DNA of 38,777 nt from an uncultured Planctomycetota bacterium (GCA_900696465.1 CAADGE010000014.1:1-38777), one strand, 5' to 3'; shown: positions 16,731-26,209, numbered from the stretch's first letter. The notes: generated from the letters alone by a model not told the origin. A program made the numbers and translations.

Positions 16731-16766
16731 ACAAAAAAGTGGGCGACGCTTCCGAGCCCACTTTGT
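16731..16766 (-). terminator. Intrinsic terminator or attenuator hairpin ahead of nusA
   Basis: On the minus strand, arms AAAGTGGGC (16764 to 16756) and GCCCACTTT (16744 to 16736) pair perfectly over nine bases around an 11-base loop, and are followed at once by a run of T (CTTTTTTGT). The outer bases ACA/TGT can extend the stem with a small bulge. It lies 139 bases after the ABC ATPase stop and about 104 bases before the nusA start. It could end the ABC transcript, or it could attenuate transcription into the nusA operon. I recall similar GTGGGC/GCCCAC hairpins before rimP-nusA operons in other bacteria; this is memory, not a search. Confidence 0.78.
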
Positions 16767-16902
16767 ACCTTCCCGCCGCAGCGGCCGCTCGGGCCGTCGC
16801 GTGCGCCGTCGTGTCTCAGGAGGCGCTTATCGCATAGATCGTCTCCCGTACGCGACCGGGGTCGTCGTCTCGGCGCTGGGCCGTGGACCACGATCGACCG
16901 GT

Positions 16903-18054
16903 TCAGCAGACACCGGCCGGCGCTTCCTGCGGCTTTGCCGCGAGATTGCAACCCGCATCGCCCGGCTCGAACAGGTGGGCTCGACTCATGTCGATGAACA
17001 TGTCGAGCTCCTGACCTTCCGCCACGCCGGAACGCAAGTCCACGCGACCTACCAGCTTCGTTCCCGTCGCCGTGGTCATGTGGACATCCTTTCGATCACC
17101 CAGCGGCTCGACCAGCAGGACCCGCACACGGAGGCGGGCACGCGAGCCGTTTGCCGCGTTCGCATCGGTCGCGAAGGCGTCAGGTCGAATGCCCAGCAGC
17201 AGCGGGCGATCGATCGCGCCGGCCGCTACCTTCGCGAGTTCGTCCGGAAGCGCAAGCCGCTGTGTGCCATGCACGAAGGCCAGCGGTCTGTCGCTGCCGC
17301 CCACGCGGCCTTCGAGGAAGCACATCGGCGGCGTGCCGACGAAAGAGGCCACGAAGCGATTCACCGGTTTTTCGTACACCTCCAGTGGCGAGGCCGACTG
17401 GTGGATGATTCCGTCCTTCATGACGACGACCCGGTCACCTAATGTCATCGCCTCTTCCTGATCGTGCGTGACATAGACCGTCGTCGTCGCCAGACGACGT
17501 TGAAGTCGCTTGATTTCCGATCGCATCTCGACCCGCAGTTTGGCATCGAGATTCGAAAGCGGCTCATCGAACAGAAACACCTTGGGGTTCCTGACGATGG
17601 CTCGTCCGACCGCCACACGCTGTCGCTGACCGCCGGACAGGGCCCCGGGCTTTCGCTCCAGCAGGTCCTCGATGCCCAGCAGTGCTGCCGCCTCCCGGAC
17701 CTTTCGGTCGATCTCCGAGGCGGAAAGGCCCAGCTCACGCCGACGAAGCTTGAGACTGAAGGCCATGTTCTTGTACACCGACATGTGCGGGTACAAGGCG
17801 TAGTTCTGAAAGACCATCGCAATATCGCGGTCTTTCGGGGGTGTCTCGTTCACCACGCGGCCGTCGATCTCGATGGTGCCGCCGCTGATTTCCTCCAGCC
17901 CGGCGACCATTCTCAGGGTCGTGCTTTTGCCACAGCCCGATGGACCGACGAGGACAACAAACTCCCTGTCGACGATGGACAGGTTGATCCGATCCACCGC
18001 CTTGACGCCGCCCGGGTAAACCTTGGTGACATCCGTTAAAGTCACACGAGCCAT
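16903..18054 (-). CDS. ABC transporter ATP-binding protein, MalK/UgpC/MsmX type
   Basis: A 383-residue ATPase of carbohydrate-type ABC importers. The nucleotide-binding domain shows Walker A GPSGCGKST (37-45), the Q-loop Q83, the signature LSGGQRQR (139-146), Walker B VFLFDEP (159-165), D-loop SNLD and H-loop H197. After about residue 235 come the TOBE/OB-like regulatory domains seen in MalK and UgpC, with lines such as VASFVGTPPMCFLEG and LLGIRPDAF. The length is normal. No permease or binding protein lies nearby, so it is an orphan that may serve several sugar importers, as MsmX does. The ATG at 18054 follows a near-consensus promoter about 43 bases upstream; no Shine-Dalgarno is visible. 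Confidence 0.9.
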   Translation of the reverse strand: MARVTLTDVTKVYPGGVKAVDRINLSIVDREFVVLVGPSGCGKSTTLRMVAGLEEISGGTIEIDGRVVNETPPKDRDIAMVFQNYALYPHMSVYKNMAFSLKLRRRELGLSASEIDRKVREAAALLGIEDLLERKPGALSGGQRQRVAVGRAIVRNPKVFLFDEPLSNLDAKLRVEMRSEIKRLQRRLATTTVYVTHDQEEAMTLGDRVVVMKDGIIHQSASPLEVYEKPVNRFVASFVGTPPMCFLEGRVGGSDRPLAFVHGTQRLALPDELAKVAAGAIDRPLLLGIRPDAFATDANAANGSRARLRVRVLLVEPLGDRKDVHMTTATGTKLVGRVDLRSGVAEGQELDMFIDMSRAHLFEPGDAGCNLAAKPQEAPAGVC

Positions 18055-18096
18055 AGGGTTAGACCGCGAGCCGCGCGGAACGTTCTAAAGGTAGGG

Positions 18097-18124
18097 ATTA
18101 TAAGTCTCTTATGCACCCGGTCAA
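18097..18124 (-). promoter_or_regulatory. Near-consensus sigma-70 promoter of the ABC ATPase gene
   Basis: On the minus strand, TTGACC (18124 to 18119, 5/6 match) is followed after 16 bases by TATAAT (18102 to 18097, 6/6). The start point would be near 18090, leaving a leader of about 35 bases before the ATG at 18054. It is the best promoter seen in the window. Confidence 0.75.
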
Positions 18125-18757
18125 TCGACAATCCGACCTAGGAAACCGCGGATTCTGGCGTGGATTTGTCGCAGAAACGCTCTGGTCAGCGAGACATTCT
18201 GCACAATGTGTGTCATAAATATAGTAGTAACAATATGTTATGAAAATAGATGGAGTGACTGGCAACGCATGCTCTTACCGAGTTGAGTTGCACGGCCATC
18301 TCAGCGGACGATCAATGGATTTGCGACAACGAATTCGTGTCGTTGCAGGGTGCAACGCTTGCGATCAAACAGAATTTACGAGCGCTTCGGCTGCGTTGAA
18401 GACGGACGGTCGAACTTTTGAGCGAGTCAATCCGCTTCGATGGCAGCAAGTGCCGCAAGCTCGTTCTGGTTCTCGGAGGCGAACGTTCATTCAATCGCAG
18501 CGTCGTTCCCGGGTTCATCTTCGATGTCGTATGTATCCATGAGGCGTTCAGACCGTGGAAACGGTGAGCATGTATGCATGAAATTCACACCCAGGGTTAA
18601 CACAAGTACCGGGCCTGAGCGCGTGCTGACTCACCGCGATGCATCTCCGGTCGGTTCGCGCGATACACATAAATTATTCTGCGCGGTACATTGACGGATC
18701 GAAAGCGGAATGGACTTCTCCTCGAGAGTCGGCCCCGCGCGTGCAGGGAAGCGCCTC
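18125..18757 (+). other. Gene-free region with small inverted repeats upstream of dnaE
   Basis: About 630 bases between divergent genes, lower in GC and without a convincing gene; open frames at 18240-18542 (+) and 18312-18518 (-) have no ribosome site or recognisable product. Visible structure: TAACA-ATA-TGTTA (18228-18240), an imperfect palindrome centred on ACGAATTCGT (18324-18342), and directly after it the perfect hairpin CGTTGCA-GGG-TGCAACG (18341-18357). The dnaE promoter should be here. TAAATT (18670-18675) could be its -10, but no -35 was found. Confidence 0.5.
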
Positions 18758-21700
18758 ATGACCAAGCCAGCTTCGATCCCCTTTGTTCATCTGCACGTTC
18801 ATACTCATTACAGTCTGCTCGACGGGGCCAATCGCATCGACGAACTCGTGAAGACCGCGAAGCATCTGGGCATGCCGGCCGTGGCCATCACGGACCATGG
18901 CAACATGTTCGGGGTCATCGAGTTTTACCGGCAGGCCCTTTCCGCCGGCATCAAACCGATCATTGGAATGGAGGCGTACATTGCCCCGGGCGATCGTCGC
19001 AGCCGGGAGAAGGACGCCCGCGGCGAATCGAATTATCACCTGCTGCTGCTGGCGATGAACAACGTCGGCTACCGGAACCTGCTCAAGCTTTCTTCGATCG
19101 GCTATCGCGAAGGTTTTTACTCCAAGCCGCGCATCGACCGTGAAGTGCTCGAAGCGCATCACGAGGGGCTGATCTGCACGAGCACCTGCCTCGGCGCGGA
19201 GATTCCGCAGGCCCTGATTCATCGCGATCGCGCCGCGGCGGAGACCATCGCTGACTGGTACCTGTCGCTTTTCGGCCCTGAGCGATTTTACATCGAGCTT
19301 CAGGACCACGGCATCGAGGAGCAGCGGGCGATCAATCCCGAACTGGTGGAGATCGCGCGGCGCAAGAGTGTCGGGCTCATCGTCACCAATGACGTGCATT
19401 ACCTTCGGCATGAGGACGCCGAGGCGCACGATGTGCTCTGCTGCATCCAGACCAAGGCGACCCAGGACGAGACGGACCGGTTCAAGTTTCCGACGGATCA
19501 GTTCTATCTCAAGACGCCAGAGGAAATGGCGGCCCTGTTTCCGCAATATGCTGAGGCGGTCGACAACACGGTTCGAATCGCTGATCAGTGCAACGTCGAC
19601 CTGGATTTCAAGAAGCGGCACACGCCGGTCTACCACCCGCCGGAGCGACAAACTCCGGAGGAATACCTTCGCAAGCTCGTCTATCAGGGCGCGGCGGAGC
19701 GTTACGGCGAGATCACCGCAGAACTTCGCGAGCGGATTGATTACGAACTTGACGTCATCCAGAGCAAGGGCTTTTCCAGCTATTTTCTCATCTGCTGGGA
19801 CTTCGTTCACTACGCACGAGACAACGGCATACCCTGCGGGGCGCGCGGCAGCGGCTGCTCGTCCGTCGTGGCGTACTGTCTGTATCTCTCCCAGCCGGAC
19901 CCGCTTCGCTACGGGCTCTATTTCGAGCGGTTCATGGATCCGGACCGCGACGAGATGCCCGACATCGACATCGACATCTGCCAGGACGGGCGGGAGCGCG
20001 TGCTTCAATATGTTCGCGAGAAGTACGGCCACGTCGCCCAGATCATCACCTTCGGCACGCTCAAGGCCCGGGCGGTCATCCGCGACGTCTGCCGTGTCAC
20101 CGGTGTGTCACTGGCGGAAGCGGACCGGATCGCCAAGCTGGTGCCTGAAGAGCTGAAGATGACGCTCGACAAGGCACTGTCCCGCGAACCGGAACTGAAG
20201 CGGCTGTACGACGAGGATGCGCGGGTGCGCCGCGTGCTTGATATCGGGCGGCGCATCGAGGGATTGGCCCGTCATGCCGGTGTGCACGCAGCGGGCGTGG
20301 TTATCGCCGATGTGCCGCTGGATACGCTGCTGCCCCTCTACAAGGCGACCGGCTCGGATGCGATCATCACGCAGTTTGAAGGGCCCACGGTAGAACTGGT
20401 CGGTCTGCTCAAGATGGACTTCCTCGGCCTGCGCACGCTCAGCACACTCACGCTGGCCTGCAAGCTGGTCGAGCAGAATCATGGTGTCCGCATCGACGTG
20501 GAGCATCTCGACCTGACGGATCAGAGGGTTTACGAGATTTTCGCGCAGGGGCAGACCAAGGGTGTTTTTCAGTTTGAGTCCGGCGGAATGCGCGACGTGC
20601 TCATGAAGATGCGACCGAATCGCATCGAGGACCTGATCGCCGCGAACGCCCTGTATCGGCCGGGGCCGATGGTCAACATCGACGCCTATGTCTCCCGCAA
20701 GCACGGCGAAAAATGGTCAACGCCGCACAAGATCATGAGCGAGGTGCTGGCCGAGACCTACGGCATCATCGTCTACCAGGAGCAGGTCGCGCGGCTGGTC
20801 AATCAGCTCGGCGGGATCGAGCGGAAGCGGGCCTTCCGGCTGGCCAAGGCGATCAGCAAGAAGAAGACGCAGATGATCGAGCAGGAGCGCGAGCCGTTCG
20901 TCGAGGGCTGCGTCAGGAAGGGGCTGAAGCGCGAGACGGCCGACAGCATCTTCAACCAGATCCTACCGTTCGGCGAATACGCGTTCAACAAGGCGCACTC
21001 CACGGGCTACGCCCTCGTCGCCTTTCAGACGGCCTACATCAAGACGTATTACCCGGTCGAGTTCATGGCCGCTCTGCTGACGTACGAAATGGGCGACACC
21101 GATAAGGTGGTGGAGTATATCGAAGAGTGCCGCCGCCTTGACATCGACGTTCGCCCGCCGGACATCAACAGCAGCCGAGCGGATTTCACGGTCGTACACC
21201 CCGCCGGCGGGTCCGGCAGATCCTTCATTCGCTTCGGGCTGGCGGCCATCAAGGGGGTGGGAGAGAAAGCGGTGCAGTCGATCATTGCCGCCCGGGAGGC
21301 CGGCGGTCGCTTCCGCGATCTGTTCGACTTCTGCGAGCGCATTGATACGCAGGTGGTCAACCGCGGGGTCATCGAGGCGCTGATCAAGGCGGGGGCCTTC
21401 GATACGACCGGCGCGATGCGAAAGGCGCTCGTCCTGGCGCTGGATCGCGCACTGCAGATGGGCATCGCCTCGCAGCGCGACAAGGCCAGCGGGCAGCTCA
21501 GCATGTTCGGAGGCGGTGCGGAGAGCACGCCGGCGCCGGTGCTATCCGCCGAGGAATGGACCGAGGCGGAGATGCTCGCGCAGGAAAAATCCGTGCTGGG
21601 TTTTTATGTGACCAGCCACCCGCTCTCGAACCATGCCGAACTGCTGCGGCGCTTCGCGACGATCGACTGCGGCGATCTGGGTCGGCTGCGCGAGGGCGAG

Positions 21701-22294
21701 GAGGTCATCGTCGGCGGCATGATCAGCCGGATTCGCATGGTGACGACAAAGAACGGTCGCAATGCCGGGTCGAAACTGGCCGTCCTGATGTTTGAGGATC
21801 TGACCGGGTCTATCGAGGCGGTCGTCTTCAGCGAAGAGCTGGAGAAATACCGCGACATTGTCGGGCCGGATCGGCTGGTCTTCCTCCGCGGCAAGGTGGA
21901 TCGCCGGCGGGAGGATCCCTCGCTGCGGGTGACGGAGGTGCTGACCATCGAAGAAGGTCCGGCGCGGCTGGCGACGGCTGCGATCCTGAATCTTCGCGGC
22001 GCGGGGATGGATGCCGCGCTGCTGGCGAAGGTGCGCGAGGTGTGCGCCGCCCATCGCGGCGGAACGAATCTGTTCGTCCGGGTGTATACGCCGGGCCAAA
22101 TGGTGACAGTCGTACGTTGCGGGGCCGATTTGTGCGTGCGGCCGGGCGAGGTGTTCATCCAGGCGATTGAGGAAGTGCTGGGACCGAATTCCGTGGACGT
22201 CGTCGGCCAGCGCCGGACGACGCCGGTACCCGCCGCGACAATGCAGGATACGCTCGAAGCTCCAGACGAAGAACTCGCGGAAATGCTCGCGTAG
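18758..22294 (+). CDS. dnaE: DNA polymerase III alpha subunit
   Basis: The replicative polymerase catalytic subunit, 1178 residues from the ATG at 18758. The N-terminal PHP domain starts HLHVHTHYSLLDG with its His cluster (H11, H13, H15) intact. The three catalytic aspartates fit D402 and D404 (PDIDIDI) and D554 (KMDFLGLRTLS), at almost the same positions as in E. coli. Further on are LYRPGPM, the helix-hairpin-helix AAIKGVGEKAVQSI (about 828-841) and the OB domain (about 980-1060). The start at 18758 is preferred over the ATG at 18710 because AGGGAA sits 7 bases before it and the N-terminus matches relatives. It is a DnaE1-type enzyme with no proofreading exonuclease insert. It converges with the next gene, with no evident terminator. 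Confidence 0.95.
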   Translation: MTKPASIPFVHLHVHTHYSLLDGANRIDELVKTAKHLGMPAVAITDHGNMFGVIEFYRQALSAGIKPIIGMEAYIAPGDRRSREKDARGESNYHLLLLAMNNVGYRNLLKLSSIGYREGFYSKPRIDREVLEAHHEGLICTSTCLGAEIPQALIHRDRAAAETIADWYLSLFGPERFYIELQDHGIEEQRAINPELVEIARRKSVGLIVTNDVHYLRHEDAEAHDVLCCIQTKATQDETDRFKFPTDQFYLKTPEEMAALFPQYAEAVDNTVRIADQCNVDLDFKKRHTPVYHPPERQTPEEYLRKLVYQGAAERYGEITAELRERIDYELDVIQSKGFSSYFLICWDFVHYARDNGIPCGARGSGCSSVVAYCLYLSQPDPLRYGLYFERFMDPDRDEMPDIDIDICQDGRERVLQYVREKYGHVAQIITFGTLKARAVIRDVCRVTGVSLAEADRIAKLVPEELKMTLDKALSREPELKRLYDEDARVRRVLDIGRRIEGLARHAGVHAAGVVIADVPLDTLLPLYKATGSDAIITQFEGPTVELVGLLKMDFLGLRTLSTLTLACKLVEQNHGVRIDVEHLDLTDQRVYEIFAQGQTKGVFQFESGGMRDVLMKMRPNRIEDLIAANALYRPGPMVNIDAYVSRKHGEKWSTPHKIMSEVLAETYGIIVYQEQVARLVNQLGGIERKRAFRLAKAISKKKTQMIEQEREPFVEGCVRKGLKRETADSIFNQILPFGEYAFNKAHSTGYALVAFQTAYIKTYYPVEFMAALLTYEMGDTDKVVEYIEECRRLDIDVRPPDINSSRADFTVVHPAGGSGRSFIRFGLAAIKGVGEKAVQSIIAAREAGGRFRDLFDFCERIDTQVVNRGVIEALIKAGAFDTTGAMRKALVLALDRALQMGIASQRDKASGQLSMFGGGAESTPAPVLSAEEWTEAEMLAQEKSVLGFYVTSHPLSNHAELLRRFATIDCGDLGRLREGEEVIVGGMISRIRMVTTKNGRNAGSKLAVLMFEDLTGSIEAVVFSEELEKYRDIVGPDRLVFLRGKVDRRREDPSLRVTEVLTIEEGPARLATAAILNLRGAGMDAALLAKVREVCAAHRGGTNLFVRVYTPGQMVTVVRCGADLCVRPGEVFIQAIEEVLGPNSVDVVGQRRTTPVPAATMQDTLEAPDEELAEMLA

Positions 22295-22345
22295 CAGAGT
22301 TTACACCATCGCGCGTTGATCCCTGACCGCAGAATGAATGCCCGG

Positions 22346-24064
22346 TTACTCCCGCATTGATACGCGGGCCTGCTCGATCCCGGCTCTCGCGCGTGCGTCT
22401 GCCGGGCGACGTTCGAGAATGCGCTCCCACATGCGGATGGCTTCGTCCAGCCGGCCGAGTTCGACCAGCGCCGTCGCCAGATTGTGCCGGGCTTCGATGT
22501 AATCGGGATTGATCTCCAGGGCCTGCTCCCAGAATCCGACGGCCTCGCGGATGCGCCCGGTTTCCGCGAGCAGCGCCCCGAGATTGTTGCACGCCTCCGC
22601 GTTTCGCGGGTTGATCAATAATGATGTACGTGTCAGTTCGATGGCTTCGGCGGTATGACCCAACTGGTACTGCACGAGGCCTGCATTGGCATTGGCCACG
22701 GCGCTGTCTGGATCAATCCGCAGCGCATGTTGCCAGAGCGTCTCAGAGTTCTTCCAGACGCCGCACTGTTGCCGCGTGGCGCGGCCCAGCGGATACAGCA
22801 GCACGACACTGAGGATGATTACGAGGAGATACGGCGCGGTCTTCGATTGCGACGCCGCTATTGCGAGCACCCGTCGGCAGGCCGCGGCTGCGAGGGCGCA
22901 GAGACCGATCATCGGCAGATAAGTGTAGCGATCCGCGGCGAACTGCCTGCCGGTCTGAAAGAGCCCCAGCACCGGCAGCAGGATGACGACGAGGCAGACC
23001 CAGACCGCCAGCAGTGCCGGCCCTTGGCGGCGCAGGACCACCAGCAGAATCGTGCCCGCGATAACCCCGGCGACGCAGAGTAGTTGGCGCGATGCTGTCG
23101 GATCAAACGGCAGGCGCAGTTCGTAGATCGGCGAGAGATCGACCGGCCAGACGATTTTCTGGAGCGTGTAGACGAGGTTGCAGAAGACGAGGACGATCCG
23201 GCTTGCGATTCCGAGCGATTCGAGCGGCACGGTGACGTTGGACTGTCGCGAGCTGGCCATGGCGATCAGCGACCAGACCGCCGCCAACAGGATGAAGGGC
23301 AGCTTCTCAAGCAACAGGCGACGCAGACGCGGCAGCATTCTGCCGGCGCGGGCATGCAACCGTCGCAGCGGGTAGGCGTCCAGCACGAGTAGCACGATCG
23401 GCAGAGAGACGCCGAACTCCTTGGACAGCAAAGACCCGAGAAAACAGAGCACCGCCGACCAATAGGCATTGCGTGCGGCAGAAGCGCTGCCGGCAGGCAG
23501 TCGCAGGGCGCCGTGCTTGTCATGGGCCTGTCGACGTGCATCGACGTAGCGCAGATAGAACCAGACGGCGAGGACGTAGAGCAGGCCGGAGAGCGGTCCG
23601 CGGCGCTCGGTCGCCCAGGCGACACTCTCCACGCGCAGTGGGTGCAGTGCGAAGAGCAGCGCGCCGAAGAGCGCGGAGAGATTCACCGCCGGTGAGTTTG
23701 CGTTTGCAGTCGTGCCTCCCGGCTGAAGCAAACGGCGAATCAGAACGAAGACGGCGACGGCGCAGGCGGCATGCAGCAGCAGACTGGTCAGGTGATAACC
23801 CCGGGGGTTGAGTCCCCAGAGCTTGTAGTCGATGGCGAAGGTGATCCAACTGAGCGGCTGGTAGTGGCCCATGTGGATGGTGGTGAACATCCACGCGAGC
23901 CGACCGATCGAGAGCCCGCGGTAGTGCGGATTGCCGGTGAGTTCGGCCTGGTCTCCCCAGTTGACGAAGTCGTTGTCGAGGATCGGGAGGAAGACAATCA
24001 GCACGGCGGCGAGGATGACCAGCGCCCACGGCAGAGTCGATGGCGATCGAGTGGTGTCGTGCAT
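22346..24064 (-). CDS. Polytopic membrane protein with C-terminal TPRs (GT-C/TMTC-like)
   Basis: A 572-residue integral membrane protein with about ten hydrophobic segments (first at 12-29) up to about residue 430, then three or four TPR units (about 440-565; for example NAEACNNLGALLAETGRIREAVGFWEQ). The first outer loop has the acidic stretch LDNDFVNWGDQ (D30, D32, D38), and LFALHPLRVESVAWATERRG follows near 138-157. This layout matches TMTC-type and other GT-C fold glycosyltransferases that use lipid-linked sugars, with TPRs for substrate contact. The sugar and acceptor are unknown. A paralogue of the same design lies at 35814-37622. The gene is divergent from uvrA, which starts 113 bases away. 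Confidence 0.78.
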   Translation of the reverse strand: MHDTTRSPSTLPWALVILAAVLIVFLPILDNDFVNWGDQAELTGNPHYRGLSIGRLAWMFTTIHMGHYQPLSWITFAIDYKLWGLNPRGYHLTSLLLHAACAVAVFVLIRRLLQPGGTTANANSPAVNLSALFGALLFALHPLRVESVAWATERRGPLSGLLYVLAVWFYLRYVDARRQAHDKHGALRLPAGSASAARNAYWSAVLCFLGSLLSKEFGVSLPIVLLVLDAYPLRRLHARAGRMLPRLRRLLLEKLPFILLAAVWSLIAMASSRQSNVTVPLESLGIASRIVLVFCNLVYTLQKIVWPVDLSPIYELRLPFDPTASRQLLCVAGVIAGTILLVVLRRQGPALLAVWVCLVVILLPVLGLFQTGRQFAADRYTYLPMIGLCALAAAACRRVLAIAASQSKTAPYLLVIILSVVLLYPLGRATRQQCGVWKNSETLWQHALRIDPDSAVANANAGLVQYQLGHTAEAIELTRTSLLINPRNAEACNNLGALLAETGRIREAVGFWEQALEINPDYIEARHNLATALVELGRLDEAIRMWERILERRPADARARAGIEQARVSMRE

Positions 24065-24177
24065 GTCAGCGTGGATTATGGCGGGAGACGGCTGCGGGGC
24101 AATCGCATGCAGGTTGTGCGTTGGCCGGAGTGACGATCCTTCAATAGAATCTCACCATTCGAGGGGAACAGGTCGCC

Positions 24178-26205
24178 ATGGAACCCACGACGATCGAGAT
24201 CAGGAACGCACGGGAGCACAACCTGCGGTCGGTGTCGCTGACGCTGCCGCGAGGGAAGCTGATTGTTTTTACCGGCGTGTCGGGCAGCGGGAAGAGTTCG
24301 CTGGCGTTTGACACGCTCTACGCCGAGGGGCAGCGGCGATACATCGAGTCGCTCTCGTCGTATGCCCGGCAGTTCATGGGGCAGATGCAGAAACCCGATT
24401 GCGATCAGATCACCGGTCTCTCGCCGTCGATCGCCATCCAGCAGAAGACGACGGGGTGGAACCCGCGGTCGACGGTGGGGACCATCACGGCGATTTACGA
24501 TTTTCTGCGCGTGCTATTTGCCCGGATCGGCACGCAGCATTGCACCGAGTGCGGCCGGGCGATTACGGCGCAGTCGCGCGAGCAGATCGCGGCGGGGGTC
24601 ATGAGTGCGTTCGGCGGGGAATCTGAAATCTCAGATTTGAAATCTCAGACGGCCGGTGTTCCACGTTCGATAGAATCCCAAATCCAGCCCTTCACCGCAC
24701 TTCGCTCCGTCGAGGGCAAGAATCCAAAATCCAAGATCGCCCGCGTGCTGGTGCTTGCGCCGGTTGCACGGGGGCAGAAGGGGGAGTTTCGCGATCTGTT
24801 CGATGATCTTCTGCGCGCGGGTTACGTGCGGGCGCGGGTGGATGGCGAGATCGTTGCGCTGCGCGAAGACCTTGCGCTGCAGAAGAACCGTCGGCACGAC
24901 ATCGAGGTGGTGATCGACCGGCTCACGCTGGATGAGAATGTTCGCACGCGGCTGGCCGAGGCGGTGGAGAGTGCGCTTCGCGTCGGCGGCGGGACGCTGA
25001 TCGTGGCACGAGATGCGGCCGGGGAGGGCGCGGGCAAGCAGCGCGCCGGCAGCGATGAGAAAGTATTCTCCTCGAAGTATGCCTGTACGCATTGCAATCT
25101 TTCCTTCGAACCACCGACGCCGCAGCTTTTTTCCTTTAACTCGCCGACGGGGATGTGCCTGCGCTGCGACGGGCTGGGCGAGCTGCTCGATTTCGATCCC
25201 GATTTGCTGGTGCCCGATCCGTCGCTGAACTTCTACGCACCGTGCATCGCACCGATGCGGGTGAAAGTCGGCAAGTGGCGGCGGCACATCTACGAAGGCG
25301 TGGCCAAGGCAGTGGGGTTTGATATTCGCAAGCCGTGGAAGAACCTTCCGGCCAAAGCGAGAGAGGCGCTGCTCTACGGTACCGGCGATCGGCATATTAC
25401 CTATGAATGGCGATGGTCTGGCGGACTGTGGAAGCACGGCGGCACGTTCGAGGGCGTCATTGCCGAATTGCGCGACAAGCATCGCAAGGCGAAAGCGGCG
25501 TTCGTGCGCGAGTATTATGAGAAGTTCATGCGCCGCGGTCCGTGCCCGGAGTGTCGCGGGGCGAGGTTAAACAAACAGTCGCTGGGTGTGCGGCTTCCCA
25601 TGAAGGGTCACGGGAAGTTCGGGCCGAACATTCAGGAGTTGTGTGCGATGTCGGTGGCGGCTGTGTCCGAGGCGCTTTCGCGCCTGACGCTTTCGCCTGT
25701 TCAGCGGATCGTCGCTGAAGAGGTGCTCAAGGAGCTGCGGACACGGCTGGAGTTTCTCATGCGCGTCGGGCTGCACTATCTCACGCTCGATCGCACGGCG
25801 CCGACGCTCTCGGGCGGCGAACTGCAGCGCATCCGGCTGGCCGGGCAGATCGGCGCGGGGCTGGTTGGCGTGCTGTACGTGCTCGATGAACCGTCGATCG
25901 GGCTGCACCATCGCGACAACGAAATGCTGCTCGACAGTTTGCTCGCGCTGCGCGACATGGGAAACACGGTGATCGTCGTGGAGCATGACGAGGCGACGAT
26001 GCGGGCGGCGGATCACATCGTGGATTTCGGCCCAGGTCCGGGCGTGCGCGGTGGGGAGGTCGTGGCGGAAGGGAAGATGGATGAGATTGTTCGCGCCGAA
26101 CGATCGCTGACCGGGCAGTACCTCAGCGGGAAGCGCGAGATTGAGATACCGAGTCAACGACGCCCCGTCGAATTGACGGGCACGCGCCGCAGGAAGAGGC
26201 GATAA
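24178..26205 (+). CDS. uvrA: UvrA excinuclease subunit, N-terminal half (split gene)
   Basis: A 675-residue protein equal to the first ATPase half of UvrA, the damage-recognition subunit of nucleotide excision repair. It shows Walker A GVSGSGKSS (33-41), the usual UvrB-binding region (VLVLAPVARGQKGEF, then VRARVDGEIVAL), zinc pairs C303/C306 and C327/C330, a further C456/C459 pair, the signature LSGGELQRIRLAGQIG (about 544-559) and Walker B VLYVLDEPSIGLH. It stops right where a normal UvrA (about 950 residues) would pass into its second ATPase half, which starts in another frame five bases later. Residues about 148-187 are an insertion made from short AT-rich repeats. The ATG is preceded by GAGGGG. 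A weak promoter (TTGGCC, 18 bases, TAGAAT at 24145-24150) may lie upstream. Confidence 0.9.
   Translation: MEPTTIEIRNAREHNLRSVSLTLPRGKLIVFTGVSGSGKSSLAFDTLYAEGQRRYIESLSSYARQFMGQMQKPDCDQITGLSPSIAIQQKTTGWNPRSTVGTITAIYDFLRVLFARIGTQHCTECGRAITAQSREQIAAGVMSAFGGESEISDLKSQTAGVPRSIESQIQPFTALRSVEGKNPKSKIARVLVLAPVARGQKGEFRDLFDDLLRAGYVRARVDGEIVALREDLALQKNRRHDIEVVIDRLTLDENVRTRLAEAVESALRVGGGTLIVARDAAGEGAGKQRAGSDEKVFSSKYACTHCNLSFEPPTPQLFSFNSPTGMCLRCDGLGELLDFDPDLLVPDPSLNFYAPCIAPMRVKVGKWRRHIYEGVAKAVGFDIRKPWKNLPAKAREALLYGTGDRHITYEWRWSGGLWKHGGTFEGVIAELRDKHRKAKAAFVREYYEKFMRRGPCPECRGARLNKQSLGVRLPMKGHGKFGPNIQELCAMSVAAVSEALSRLTLSPVQRIVAEEVLKELRTRLEFLMRVGLHYLTLDRTAPTLSGGELQRIRLAGQIGAGLVGVLYVLDEPSIGLHHRDNEMLLDSLLALRDMGNTVIVVEHDEATMRAADHIVDFGPGPGVRGGEVVAEGKMDEIVRAERSLTGQYLSGKREIEIPSQRRPVELTGTRRRKRR
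24622..24735 (+). repeat. In-frame AT-rich repeat insertion in the first uvrA ORF
   Basis: Within the coding frame lie two direct copies of GAAATCTCAGA (24625-24635 and 24639-24649), then AATCCCAAATCCAG (near 24673-24686), then AATCCAAAATCCAAG (24721-24735). The last two are built on the 7-base unit AATCCAA. Together they encode an extra segment of about 40 residues just before the conserved VLVLAP strand, where ordinary UvrA has only a short loop. Confidence 0.75.
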
Positions 26206-26209
26206 CGAG

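Noticed and set aside
18240-18542. 100-codon open frame in the spacer upstream of dnaE
   Set aside because: No ribosome site, no family resemblance, and composition unlike neighbouring genes.
18674-20032. Minus-strand open frame opposite the start of dnaE
   Set aside because: Antisense of the PHP and polymerase domains; composition typical of a shadow.
22295-22345. Bidirectional terminator between dnaE and the GT-C/TPR gene
   Set aside because: No hairpin with a T-run could be found in the 51-base gap.
24065-24177. SOS (LexA) operator before uvrA
   Set aside because: No CTGT-N8-ACAG or GAAC-N4-GTTC type site was seen in the 113-base gap.
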